In this document: positions 30,249 to 40,713 of the stretch, piece by piece | How the letters are laid out: every line of letters starts with the position of its first letter | Numbering within the stretch: position 1 is the stretch's first letter | DNA from: Aphrocallistes beatrix | Lineage: Eukaryota > Porifera > Hexactinellida > Sceptrulophora > Aphrocallistidae | Direction of reading: 5' to 3' | Assembly: GCA_963281255.1 (NCBI GenBank) | Contig: OY725503.1 | Coordinates: 3,534,001 to 3,598,000, forward strand | DNA: 64,000 nucleotides | Notes under the pieces: generated by a model | Told to the model about the DNA's origin: nothing | Seen by the model: the letters and a program-made list of their open reading frames with translations, nothing else | Database searches by the model: none | Position numbers and translations under genes: made by a program

Positions 30249-30703
30249 TGCAATATCCGATTTACCCGGTCACCATGCAGATATTTATAAAGATTGAAGA
30301 TCAAAATCAGCCAACCTAATATTGTCACCTTTATTTTGTATGCTTTCACCATGCTAAGTTTCAATTGTTTCTGAGTGTGTTAAGCATCACAACTACGTAA
30401 TTCTTAATTGTAATATTATGCAACGGCTAGTGCAAAACATAAGCAATAAAATATAACAGTAGACTGAGTCATATTTTTTTAGTGAAAGTTAGGATATGTA
30501 TTCGTTGCAATAATTTATTCAATCTTAGTGAATATACTTAAGGGATGACCCAATTCTAATTAAAGACTAGAAAGGGAAACTTCATAAACTTTTTCTAGTA
30601 ATCATAATGATCCCAATAGGTTAGTTCAATAAGTTCAGTGTTCTACATTAGTTTACTGTCAGGGTAAAATAGACATTACTGTTGAGACGTTATGGCATAG
30701 CTA

Positions 30704-33442
30704 TCACTTGGTAGTAGGAGACTCAGGCTTATTGGAGCTTCCACTTAGATTGTGTATCATCGCAGCCAGCTGTTGCATCTTCTCTAGCTGTACTCTTGTC
30801 AGTTTCTGATCTTCCCTCGCAGTTTCCAATGCTGCGCTCTGTTTCAAGTTCTCAGCATGCAATGCATTCACTCTCTCCTGCAGCTGTTCCCTGCCCTTTT
30901 GAGCATTGGATGCCTGTTTCGCTAGAGAGTCCCGCTCTGCGGTTATCTCTGCCAGCTGTCTCTCTATTCGAGACAGCATCGTACCATCCTGTGCTAGTCT
31001 CACTCCCATCTCTTTCAGGTTTTTCTCCTTCTCAACAAGTATCTGTTTGCTCCCGTGTTTCTCTGCTTCGAGTTCTCTCAGCTGCTCCAATAGCCTCGCT
31101 TGCTGGGATTGCAGAGTGTGGAGATTCACTTCCAGCACTTCCTGAGTCTTGCGCATGTTTAGAGAAAGACTAGACTCAGCTTTCAAGTTCTTCTCCAGCT
31201 GTTCGCACTGCTCGCTCCTCTCCATCAGCTCGGCTCGTGTCTGCGAGTATTTCCCTTTTATTCCTTTGAGAGTATTCATGTCTCGGCGAAGAGACTCATT
31301 CTCATCCAACACCTCCTTCTCCCGTTCACTCAGCCGCTTCGATCTCTCCAGCTCCCGACTCAGCTCTGCTTCTAGTGCAGAGAGACTCTTGCTCGCACTC
31401 TGACACTCACTCTCACTCTCAGCGCGCTTGCATCTGAGTTGAGCCACTAGTCTCTCGGACTGCTGCAAGGAGAGGGATTTGGCTTCTAGTAGCGCCTCCA
31501 GCTGGGACACTTTCGTGTCTAGGGTGGAGAGTTTGTACTCGTAGATGTCCACGATGTCTGAATTTCGCATCTCGGAGAGGGAGAGTCCACTCCTCAGCCG
31601 CTCGATCGAGCTCTCCACTGAGTCTGGGCTCAGTTCGATCGGGGGAGACAAGTGATCGGGTGTGCTCTCTCCTGTCCTCCGTTCCAACCATCCCGAGCTG
31701 TGTGTCTCCACCTGATTCCTGAGCTGCTCCATTTGCTCGCTCCGGTTAAGTGAGTCTGAAGCGAGAATATTTCCAAAGTTGGACAGGTGAAAGTTGGGAA
31801 GCTGCAACGCTTCCCTGAGCATCTGCAGGGTCAGTACTGTCTCGTGTCTGGAGGCGTGAGTGAGGGCGTGGGAGAGGTAGGGCAGTACACGGGGGTCCTC
31901 CAGCACGGAGGTGTACGCCTTCTGGTAGCAGGCCTGTGTCCGCTTGAGACAGGCCAGCAGGGACACGGTGGCGAGTAACAGCTGTATGGTCGCTGTCTTC
32001 TCCTCTACCGATCCTTGCTGCTGGATGAGGAAGAGGGAACTGTTCGCGCTGAGAGAGAAGGTGTACAGGTCCAGTAGGAGCTGCTCCGACAGGGAACTTG
32101 AGAGGGAGGAGAGGAGGGGTGCGTGGCGGGACAGGGTGCACATGAGCTGTAGCAGCTTGACTAGCTTGGTGGCGTAGAGATTGGATGCGAGTCCCTCGTG
32201 TTGCTGCCTTTCTGCACGCACACAGTTCTTGGCTACGTTGAGCTGCTTAACTAGCGCTGGGACGAGTTGGGTCGAGAGATGAGGCGGACCAGCCTCCATC
32301 TCGAAAAGTTCCTTCAGGAAATCGAGTGCGAGGAAAACGGTGCTATGGTTGTGTTGCAAGGGCTGCCCCACCCAGTTCAAGAGGTCGGAGAGTCCAGGGG
32401 GGAGTGAATGAGTGGATCTCTTGACTGCGTCACTGGAGTCGAACAAGAATATCCTCACGAGAAGGTAGGCGGGCTTTTCAAACCTGGAGATGGTTAACAG
32501 AAGCCGAATCAGGTCAGAGACACGAGTTCCCTCAGAAACGGACAGCAGAGAGGAGAGGGTGTGAAGGGACTTGAGCAGTGCCCCGTATTTCTCCAGTGCC
32601 TGCTGCACGCGTACTGTCTGAGTGATGCTAGAGAAGAGATCCACTGCCGAACGCACGACCAGTTCTGCTTCCTCCACCGTGTCTGAGGGCTGGGACACCA
32701 GCTTGAAGATGAGCTGGAACGTCTGCTCCACATTCTTCTCACTGAATATCCTCACTCCGAGGTCCTCATTCAGCCAGAGCGAGGAGAGGATGCAGAGAGA
32801 CAGCACGATGACTGCCAGGGACTGGTCCTTCAGACTGGAGATAAGCAGGCGGTTGAGGGCGCCGGAGCTAGACAAACCCTTCAGGTAGGCTTGTACTGAG
32901 AGGTTGGAGTAGGCTAGGTTGGATATTATCTCGAGTGAAGCGGTTCTGTACTCGCCGTGTTTCCCTGAGAGTAGCGCCTGCACCGAGAACTCCAGGATGT
33001 GCTCTGCACAGCCGTTGGGACAGGTGAGGGTGAGTTTGTATGAGAGTGTCTGTAACAGTTTCAGAACTTGCAGCACGTTGGTTTGGTAGATGGGATCAGT
33101 GGATCTCTGGAGGAAGTGTGCCAGATTGGCGACAATACCCTTCTGCAGACACCGTCTCAACACCTCTCTGTCTAGAATCAGATAGTTCAGCACCATCAGG
33201 CACTTGTGCACCAGGTGTGGGGTCCGGAGTCGCCCTTCGATCAGCTGAGTGAGCCCGGACAAGATGACGTCATGCTCGAGGATGACCTGCTTTGATTTGG
33301 TGCTGAGTTGGCGCTGGTTGGTGGAGACGGTGAGAATGAGGTCGAGTTGGTGCTCACATTCCTCCTGGTTCTCTCCACTCGGGTGTCTCTTGTACTGGGC
33401 TAGTTTGGAGGCGAGACCCTGTAGTACTGGACAGAGGTCCAT
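30704..33442 (-). CDS. CIP2A: CIP2A, inhibitor of protein phosphatase 2A
   Basis: CIP2A inhibits PP2A-B56 and, with TOPBP1, tethers broken mitotic chromosomes. The 912-residue length matches human (905). The N-terminal armadillo-like helical part runs to about 560 (LSLCILSSLWLNEDLGVRIFSEKNVEQTFQLIF aligns over its whole length with human). The coiled-coil part starts at about 627 with DIVDIYEYKLSTLDTKVSQL, against human [20 protein letters not shown], and continues ERLVAQLRCKRAESESE. The end AAMIHNLSGSSNK matches human IAMIHSLSGGK. Single exon here. The ATG directly follows an acceptor-like TTAATCTGTCAG and lies 163 bp below the stop of the coiled-coil gene on the same strand. Confidence 0.95.
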   Translation of the reverse strand: MDLCPVLQGLASKLAQYKRHPSGENQEECEHQLDLILTVSTNQRQLSTKSKQVILEHDVILSGLTQLIEGRLRTPHLVHKCLMVLNYLILDREVLRRCLQKGIVANLAHFLQRSTDPIYQTNVLQVLKLLQTLSYKLTLTCPNGCAEHILEFSVQALLSGKHGEYRTASLEIISNLAYSNLSVQAYLKGLSSSGALNRLLISSLKDQSLAVIVLSLCILSSLWLNEDLGVRIFSEKNVEQTFQLIFKLVSQPSDTVEEAELVVRSAVDLFSSITQTVRVQQALEKYGALLKSLHTLSSLLSVSEGTRVSDLIRLLLTISRFEKPAYLLVRIFLFDSSDAVKRSTHSLPPGLSDLLNWVGQPLQHNHSTVFLALDFLKELFEMEAGPPHLSTQLVPALVKQLNVAKNCVRAERQQHEGLASNLYATKLVKLLQLMCTLSRHAPLLSSLSSSLSEQLLLDLYTFSLSANSSLFLIQQQGSVEEKTATIQLLLATVSLLACLKRTQACYQKAYTSVLEDPRVLPYLSHALTHASRHETVLTLQMLREALQLPNFHLSNFGNILASDSLNRSEQMEQLRNQVETHSSGWLERRTGESTPDHLSPPIELSPDSVESSIERLRSGLSLSEMRNSDIVDIYEYKLSTLDTKVSQLEALLEAKSLSLQQSERLVAQLRCKRAESESECQSASKSLSALEAELSRELERSKRLSEREKEVLDENESLRRDMNTLKGIKGKYSQTRAELMERSEQCEQLEKNLKAESSLSLNMRKTQEVLEVNLHTLQSQQARLLEQLRELEAEKHGSKQILVEKEKNLKEMGVRLAQDGTMLSRIERQLAEITAERDSLAKQASNAQKGREQLQERVNALHAENLKQSAALETAREDQKLTRVQLEKMQQLAAMIHNLSGSSNKPESPTTK

Positions 33443-33605
33443 CTGACAGATTAATTAACCTCCAACACTACTAACCGCTTTAGTGAACGAAATAAATTCG
33501 AATGAATTGAAAGGGATAATTTAAAACGGTTACAAAATAGATATAACAAAGCAGTCACAGTTGGGTAAGTGTAGATAGGAGCACCTGTGATTCCATACAA
33601 GGCTA

Positions 33606-36110
33606 TTATACGTCTGTATCTGATTCAGGTTGATTCTGTTTGAGTTGTTCCAGCTGTAACGTTAGTTCCTTAACCTGAGAGCTCCAGTACTCGCTACTCT
33701 CCTTCATCTGTAGACTCATCTCCGAACAACGGCGGACCCAGTACAGTTTAGTGTCAGGCGAGATTTCCACGTCTCGCAGCTTGCTCATGCTCTCTCCCAG
33801 CTCCACTTGACTCAAGCCCTTCTGCAGAGCTCGTTTGTAATTCTGAGAGAAGTTGGGTGAGTTCTTCTTCTCACTGGGCAGGAATGGCAGAGAGTTGACC
33901 ATGACACCTACGCTCCTTAACTCGTGAGGGGGCAGATTGTCCCCCAGGGGATCTTCGCTCTGGTGTGGAAAGAAACCCGTGCGTACCTCCTGAGAGGAGA
34001 TGGAGGAGGGAGGAGATAGACCTCTACTTCTCTCTTGAGTTAGTTTGATCTCTCTCTGTAGTTTTTCTTTCTCCATGCTGGACTCCTTCAGTTTCTCCTC
34101 ACAGTTACGTACCTAAACACAATGCAGAATGAATCTTTATAAGGTAGCGAATACCAGTCAACAACTATAACTCCATATTTGGTAATCGCCTCTATAATAC
34201 AGTCCTTATATAGGTACAGTAGGTATAATGTAATTCTTTATGGCCATTGGACTGTACTGGAATTTCTAAGGTCGGTTATTATCCTATCACCTGCTGGTTG
34301 ACTGCTTGCAGTTGAGTTTTGGTCCAGATATGTTTGCCAGCTGTCTTGGAGAGCTGCTTCTGCAGGTTACTGGCCTGTCCAGTCAGTTTGTCAATATCCT
34401 GCTGCTTGCTTTGGAAAGACTCGACCAGTTGCTCCTGCGTTTCCAAGCTAGTCTGTAGTGCCTTGTTCAAGTCCGCTACTCTATGCTCCAAATGCTCACA
34501 CGCTACACTCTTCTCTCTGTGTAACTGCTGGAGATGTGCATACTCTTCTAACAACTCTGTCAGTCGATGGTTACTGTTCAGAGCCTGCTGCTGGTTACTC
34601 TCCACCTCTTGATTCTTCCTATGGACAAACTGCATTAAGACTCGACTCGTCGGTACACAGCATATGCTACGTACTTCCTCAAACTTTCATTATACTGCGT
34701 CCTGCACACTTCGATCTCCAACTCCGATTCCTTTAGTCTCTGCTCCAACTCTGCTATTTGTACAGATTCAGACATAGCCTGAGAGCTCTTCTCCTCCTAC
34801 ACAGTTACGCTAAAACTGCACTTGACATAACTGTTCACAAATCAAAAATTCTCACTCGAACTCTTGCTAGCATTTCTTCATAGCTTCGTAGCTTATCTCT
34901 GGAAGCAGTCAGCTCATCTAACAGTCCCTCCATCTCCTGTCTCACATCTGTCAGCTCCCCGTTCTGTGGATCGAGTTCTCTCGGTGCTGCATGTCTATTT
35001 AAACAATGATAAACAACACTATGTACCATGGATGAACCTCAACCAACCTAGGTGCATGGCACGAACGCCTCGCCGCCACTGCTCTCCGCAGCAGGTCTAT
35101 CTCCTGTCTCAAGCTCTCCAGTCGCTGCACCATCGTCTCGTTGTCCCTCTCCCTCCCCTCCAGTTCGTCTTCTCGTCCCTTCAGCTGGTTCTTAAGCTCG
35201 GACAGTTCCCGCTTTACTCGATCCCGCTCCCTCTTGACTTCATCTCCGTCCCTCCTCTCTGTGAGCATTCCCTGCGTGAGTTCGTAGTTTTCATCTCGCA
35301 CCTGAAGCAAGAAGGATTCCAACTCTGTTCTCTCTTTCTGTAACCGCTCTACTGCGCTTCTAGTCTCTCCTAGCTCCTCTTCTATCGCGTCTATTCCATC
35401 ACTAACGCATACAAATAAACTCAATTCAGTCTGTGCATGTCATGTGCTGCTGTTACCTTGTACGCGCCATTCTCTCCAGCTGGCGACTACATTCCTCTAC
35501 GCCAGAACTGATGTTAGTGTAGCAGCTCTTGAGTCTGAGTAGCTCCTCAGTCAGCTGCTTCTTCTCTTGGAGAGACTGCTTCAGTCTGGACAGCAGCTCT
35601 CGATTGAAAGTGTGCAGACTAGTTTCTTCTTCTCCTAAATACAAATACACCGTACTATTGAACTCTGTAGTATGAGTGAGGTTAATGCTGGTAGGTTTAC
35701 TACCTTGGTCAAGACAGATGGAGAACTGATGTTCTAAGTCTCTGATTCGCTCCCGCATCTGCTCTAACTCCTGAGGAGCCTCTTCTCCGGACGGCATGTC
35801 TTTCAGGGCCTGGAGCGTGGAGAGGTACTTGCCTTGCCAGAACTGGAGTTTGTCCGCGGCGTGTCTCTCACTTTCTCCGTACAGCCGTGTCAGATCTGAG
35901 ACCTAAGTAGCACAGGGGTGTCATACCACTATGACGTCATGGTAATACGCTATGCCGCATCATAACCTTCTGATGCAGGCTTCTGAGCTTGGCCCCGTAC
36001 ACCTCGGAGAGTCTCTGCTCCTCGTTCTGTGAGTAGGGACAGGTGTCAACATCTGGAGGAGAGGCGGGAACGCTGTCCTGTACAGGAGACTCCGGACTCC
36101 GTACTGCCAT
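33606..36110 (-). CDS. Coiled-coil protein of unknown family, eight exons
   Basis: Exons in coding order are 36110-35967, 35902-35704, 35634-35457, 35401-35048, 34994-34856, 34796-34675, 34618-34291 and 34112-33606. All junctions are GT-AG and the phases close exactly, giving 656 residues. Introns are 53 to 178 bp. The protein is almost entirely coiled coil, with charged heptads such as RKELSELKNQLKGREDELEG-type sequence and a Pro/Ser-rich N-terminus (about 1-25). A less coiled segment near the C-terminus contains KLYWVRRCSEMSLQMKESSEYW. I do not recognise the family; centrosomal, ciliary or Golgi coiled-coil proteins are all possible. Start chosen because an acceptor-like GATTAG lies 3 nt upstream. 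Confidence 0.8.
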
Positions 36111-36211
36111 AGCTAATCACAGCAAATAGATTCGAAACGTAAGTGGTTTGAATGAATAAGAAGAATTGGCATAATAATCTCATAATAAGTAACACTACAG
36201 CCAAATACCAA

Positions 36212-37285
36212 TCAGTCACTCTGACTGCTAACAGCGGAATTATTTACAACTCCGGATATAGGGGCGTTCGAAACAGGACCGCCCCCTGTACCCCCCGAGG
36301 AGGCTGGAGGGAGATTGGATCCACTCGTGAAGGAGGGTCCCAGTCCATACAAGTGTCCGTTATACTTCTCATCGTCAATTTCGCCCTCAAAGAACATCTG
36401 CTTCATCCTGAAGAATGCAGCTCCTGTGAGGTTACTGTCTGAACCGGCTTGATGCTTTTCTCCGATCCTCTCTATCTCCAGCGTATCCGCTACCTGAGAT
36501 TAGACGTAAATAAACAAACAAACAAAAACAAACAAACAAACAAACAAACAAACAAACAAACAATCAGATATAAACACGTACTTCTTGCAGGCCTCCTTTG
36601 AGGTTCTTGCAGGACTTCATGATGTACTTGACATCGTAAACCTTAGGGAAGTAGAGACGGAGCAGGTCGAAGAACTCGGACTCCTCCACCGGCAGGTTCT
36701 GACAGGTGAGCAGACGGAGCAAGTAACCGAAGTCGTATCCAGAATGGAATGTGATCCAGGCCACATTGTCACACAGCACCAGTCCTGAAGAGATGAGCAG
36801 CTCTGCCAGTTCTGGGATCTCGATCCCTTCCTCTTCGTGTCGTTTGAAATCCATTCCTGAGTTGTTGAGCAGTTCTATCGAGTCCTGCGCGTACATGTCC
36901 TGGCCCAGGTTGAAGCGGAAGTTGAATTGCCAAGTACACGGGCCTTTATCCGGCTGGTAAGATATGTAGGTTAATTAACACATATCCATATATGGACATG
37001 TACATAACTAGTTATTAGAATTACTTTCTTCCCGTCTGTGTCGAAGAAAGTGATTCCAAGCTGTATGATCTTGAGCATGTCTACGTTCACCCTCAACAGC
37101 TGGTACTGATACTCTGAAGCAGAGCGAAACTCGCCCCGCGGGCGGGCAACCACTCCAGGGAATTCGGTGTCCATTGCCACGCAGGGGAACTTCTGGACAA
37201 TGAAACGAATTCGAGTGAACTCTTCTTCCAGGTTGTGCTTCCAGATGTTCACAATCTCGTCCTCCTCGGGGGGCGGAGCTTGCAT
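36212..37285 (-). CDS. CNOT7: CNOT7/CNOT8-type CCR4-NOT deadenylase, three exons
   Basis: Catalytic poly(A) nuclease (CAF1) of the CCR4-NOT complex. Exons are 37285-37025, 36953-36582 and 36493-36212, with GT-AG introns of 71 and 88 bp; 304 residues against 285 in human. The DEDD active-site residues are seen in AMDTEFPG (first D and E, about residue 38-40), in WITFHSGYDFGYLL (third D) and in the HQAGSDSNLTGAAFFRM segment (last D, with the His of the DEDDh-like end). The 30-residue Gly/Ser tail is lineage-specific. Intron 2 contains an AAAC microsatellite (36515-36562). The next gene on the strand starts only 101 bp after this stop codon. Confidence 0.95.
36515..36562. repeat. (AAAC)n microsatellite in CNOT7 intron 2
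   Basis: A run of AAAC units within the intron 36494-36581. Confidence 0.9.
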
Positions 37286-37664
37286 GCTACTGCTGCCTGT
37301 TAGTTATGGCTAATACTAGAAATGGTGCAGATAAGCATTGTAATATACACAAAATAAGTTTTTCGCTAGTGGTTAGTGTTACTATTAGCTGTGAGCTTGG
37401 TGAAATTTGTAGTTTTGTTGGACGCATTGCAGGTTTGCATTGACATTTCGGGTTGCAAGATTTTTTCAAGCACCGCAACTCCTTTTTAATGCTTTGTGAC
37501 TACGACATAAAAGAATCATTGGTGCTTGCTTCTCTCATTTCGAAGGAATTCGATTGATAATAGGAGTTAGCCTGCTATAGTCTCTAGTCGGCAACCCAAA
37601 AAGTTCCTGAGCGATTAAGCAAGGTGCTGAATATATTTGCGAATTTGAAATAAACAAATTTCAG
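37286..37664. other. Intergenic CNOT7 to initiator tRNA
   Basis: Nothing recognised. This interval should contain the CNOT7 promoter. The first bases on the coding strand before the ATG read GGCAGCAGTAGC. Confidence 0.4.
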
Positions 37665-37736
37665 AGCAGAGTGGCGCAGTGGAAGCGTGCTGGGCCCATA
37701 ACCCAGAGGTCGGTGGATCGAAACCACTCTCTGCTA
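37665..37736 (+). tRNA. Initiator tRNA-Met (CAT)
   Basis: A 72-nt cloverleaf closes exactly: acceptor AGCAGAG pairs with CTCTGCT, discriminator A. The anticodon stem-loop TGGGCCCATAACCCA has anticodon CAT flanked by the three G-C pairs typical of initiators. The T loop ATCGAAA (A54 in place of T) and the A1-T72 pair are eukaryotic initiator hallmarks. No intron. T-rich bases follow from 37739 as a Pol III terminator. Confidence 0.97.
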
Positions 37737-37738
37737 TA

Positions 37739-37750
37739 CTTTTTCTTTTT
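37739..37750 (+). terminator. Pol III termination T-run after tRNA-Met
   Basis: ACTTTTTCTTTTTG directly follows the tRNA; runs of five T are standard Pol III stops. Confidence 0.8.
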
Positions 37751-37806
37751 GCTACAAAACAAATTATTGAGACATTGTGCCTTTGGCTAGTCGTTGGCCA
37801 TAACAG

Positions 37807-38087
37807 CAGCGGTGTTTTGCCAAAAATAGAAGTGGGGGGGGCCTTCCTTCCCGTAAAAAAGTTATGTTTTTTCGTGAAACTTTAATCCTCTGATGGTATA
37901 GAAATGGTGATAATAAGAAAGAGAAAAAGAATATAGTTAGTTTAAAATGGCATCAATTGATTTGAATTTGTTATGCTACGTAATACATTCTAAGGCTAAA
38001 ATTAAAATGGTAGTCAGCATGAGGTAAGGAGCGCCCCCCCAAAGCGAAAAAAGTGGGGGCAGCGCCCCCCCCCCCAAAACACCACTG
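37807..38087. mobile_element. hAT-type MITE, 281 bp, with perfect 8-bp TSD
   Basis: Ends CAGCGGTGTTTTG and CAAAACACCACTG are inverted with one mismatch. The flanking 8 bp CATAACAG are identical on both sides (37799-37806 and 38088-38095). Poly-G and poly-C tracts lie inside each end. Non-coding. Confidence 0.95.
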
Positions 38088-38095
38088 CATAACAG

Positions 38096-38862
38096 GCCTC
38101 TCAACTCTCACGAATTTACCATATGATATCTCACGATTTTCTGCATGCCATCACACGCTTTGTTTAGATTACAGGTTGAGAGATCTGCAGTCAGTGAACA
38201 TGCTCACTCGACTTTTCAATACTTCACTATAGTATTGTGGCCAACTTCTATGATTGGCTATAAAATTTTGTTTTTCTCGGTGATTTTCCTCCTGACCAAA
38301 CCATAAGAGATTAGGGTGTGATATTCTGGGATTAGGTGCTTTGAGAATATGGGGTGTGCACCTCGGGGTACGATTTTCGATCCGACACGAAATGACTAAA
38401 ACAGACACCTTTGAATGGCCAGACAAGGTGTGAACTCAGAATCCATGATTGAATGCAGCCTTATCATTTCTTTTGACGAATAAGGTAACACCTTTTGCAG
38501 TTGCATATTTTCTTGTGACGTACAATTTTCACAATCTTTATTTAAAAAATTTCATATGCGATTCAAATTCTATTGTCTCTAGTCTAACACAAATGACCAA
38601 GAGCTAACTTATATGGGATATTATAGGTGGTACAGAGTTGAGTACATATACGTATTCAGAACTTGGTTGTTCTTCTATGAGAAATTCAAATGCTTTAGCT
38701 AAATTAAAGCGAAAATATCGATACACAGGCGTAACATAAGAATGCATTAAATTTCTCTTATTTTTCTGTGGTTTCATATATGAATCACTCACTCGAGACT
38801 CGACCCAGCGAGCATTCTCACTCGACTTTTCAATTTAGGGGAAATAGGGGGTATGGTGGAAG
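38096..38862. other. Repeat-derived spacer with GCATGCTC/ACTCGACTTTTCAAT motifs
   Basis: CATGCTCACTCGACTTTTCAAT near 38198 and GCATTCTCACTCGACTTTTC near 38812 are direct copies of the terminal motif of the TIR element at 38980-39500. No gene seen. Confidence 0.5.
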
Positions 38863-38979
38863 CAGGGCCGGCGACAGGGGGGGGGTAGCTTGGGGTAAAA
38901 CCGGGGGGGCCGTGGTAAATAGGGGGCCCGGGTAAATAGGGACCCCAGGTCGGCATGTAATAGTTTCTTTAGGATTTAA

Positions 38980-39505
38980 GCTTATAATAAAAAGTCGAGA
39001 GAGCATGCTCGTTAGGTCGAGAGAGCATGCTCGTTATTTACTCCATTGGGCTAAGCAGAACTTTCGTCCCAAAAATTTTTGTTTTATTAGAGACTAAAAT
39101 AAATTTGCACTAATATGTAAGGAATGGAAAGTGAGGCTTTTGGAGTGGAGTATGTTTGAAAAAAAGGGTGAAAATGAGGTATTTTGATTGAGAAATCAAT
39201 AGGTGCAAAAAGTGCATTTCATGGGACGAAAGTTCCATCATTCCTCCATTGGTTACCAGCTTCATACCTACTTATAATAGTAGGAAGTTATTACAAATAT
39301 GAAACTTCTCGAACTAATTTAAACCAATTTTACATCAGGATTTTTATAGGTGATACTCCGTACGGGAAGTACAGTATCTAGGATATGTAGTAGATTCAAA
39401 TCAGTAAATACTTGTACCTTTTTTGAACATAAAGAAGGTATAAATGTAAAGAGCATGCTCTCTTGACCTAATGAGCATGCTCTCTCGACTTTTCAATACC
39501 TCGAT
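38980..39505. mobile_element. TIR element nested in the hAT element
   Basis: The left arm AAAAGTCGAGAGAGCATGCT, with a second GAGAGAGCATGCTC copy about 16 bp further in, is mirrored at 39450-39497. Inverted arms are about 50 bp. The centre is non-coding. Confidence 0.8.
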
Positions 39506-39541
39506 TTAAGATGTCCATTGTAATTGTGTCTTGTATGGAGG

Positions 39542-39880
39542 TATTTAAAATATTTTAGCGCATGCGCTAAAATATTTTAAATATATGACAAGTATGTATA
39601 TTTCATATTGCAATTTGTAAAATGTCATGGAAAGTGTTGTGTTGTGTCGTGTCGTGTCGTGTCGTGTCGTGTCGTGTCGTGTCATGTCGTGTCGTGTCGT
39701 GTCGTGTCGTGTCGTGTCGTGTCGTGTCGTGTCGTGTCGTGTCGTGTCGTGTCGTGTCGTGTCGTGTCGTGTCGTGTCGTGTCGTGTCGTGTCGTGTCGT
39801 GTCGTGTCGTGTCGTGTCGAATATTTTAGCGCATGCGCTAAAGTAAAACAGCGCATGCGCTAAAATATTTTAAGGTGATA
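39542..39880. repeat. (GTCGT)n array between GCGCATGCGC palindromes
   Basis: A perfect 42-bp palindrome centred on GCATGC occupies 39542-39583. A pentanucleotide array of about 37 GTCGT units runs from about 39633 to 39818 with one GTCAT variant. It is followed by two further AGCGCATGCGCT cores (39828-39839 and about 39850-39861) flanked by AATATTTT. Apparent long open frames here in three frames are products of the repeat. Confidence 0.95.
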
Positions 39881-40713
39881 GGCCCTCAAATTTTGAAAAA
39901 AATTCTCAAATCTAAATATATTGTAATTTAGTTTTTATATCATTCTAGGATGTCTAAATCATCCGATAATGAGATATTTTGTTAATCCAATGGTTATTTA
40001 TGTACTTATAGCCGGTCAAATCTGGCCTTTCTCAATCAAAATCTATTAATTTAAATTTTTAAAATTATCAATTGGTGCACATCCGTATGAACACCCTAAC
40101 TCAAAAAATATTCACATTTTAAGCACAAACATATTGTAAAAAACACGCAATATACTCTGCTTAAGCTAGTAGCGAAGCCCGATTTTTAAATCAAAGGAAA
40201 GTTTAAAAGCTGAAAATTATTTTGTCCCAAAAATTCCTGAGTAAATGGCTTGACAAAATATTTTTCAACATAAAAAAATATTAAAGTTAAAATTGAAAAA
40301 AATAACTTCGCTACTAGCTCAATCAATCGCTAATAATGATTTTTGAACAGTTAAATCAACTTGATCCTAGTCAATAGTGTAATTATCAGGAACGGCCCAA
40401 CCACGGATATTGTATAGGATTCAGACTTTGAGTGACTATAACTTCATATTTATTCCTAGTTCGAAACTCATATTATGCATTAATTCTTATACTAACTAGT
40501 ACTATCCAAAAACACTATAACAATAGTTGAATTAAGACTTTGATTTTTGGGGTTTCGTCACCTTAAATATATGCTTGTATGTACATAATAAGCTTGTATC
40601 ACAATATGAATTCCTTTGTTTCAGTTTTCACTAATAGAATAATGGAGGGGCCGGGTTGGAGGGGCCCGCCAGAAATCTTACTAGGGGGCCCGTAAATTCT
40701 GTCGCCGGCCCTG

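Larger units (their letters stand above)
38863..40713. mobile_element. hAT-type element, 1.85 kb, non-coding, with perfect 8-bp TSD
   Basis: It starts CAGGGCCGGCGACAG and ends CTGTCGCCGGCCCTG, a perfect 15-bp inverted repeat. GGTGGAAG flanks it on both sides (38855-38862 and 40714-40721). No transposase is readable inside. It has been expanded by a nested TIR element and by a (GTCGT)n array with palindromes. Confidence 0.95.

Noticed and set aside
37679-37885. 68-codon frame overlapping the tRNA gene
   Set aside because: It starts inside the initiator tRNA and ends in a hAT MITE.
39545-39863. Several open frames encoding repeated RHDTT or SCRVV peptides
   Set aside because: They are produced by the (GTCGT)n array in every frame, and there is no evidence of a gene.
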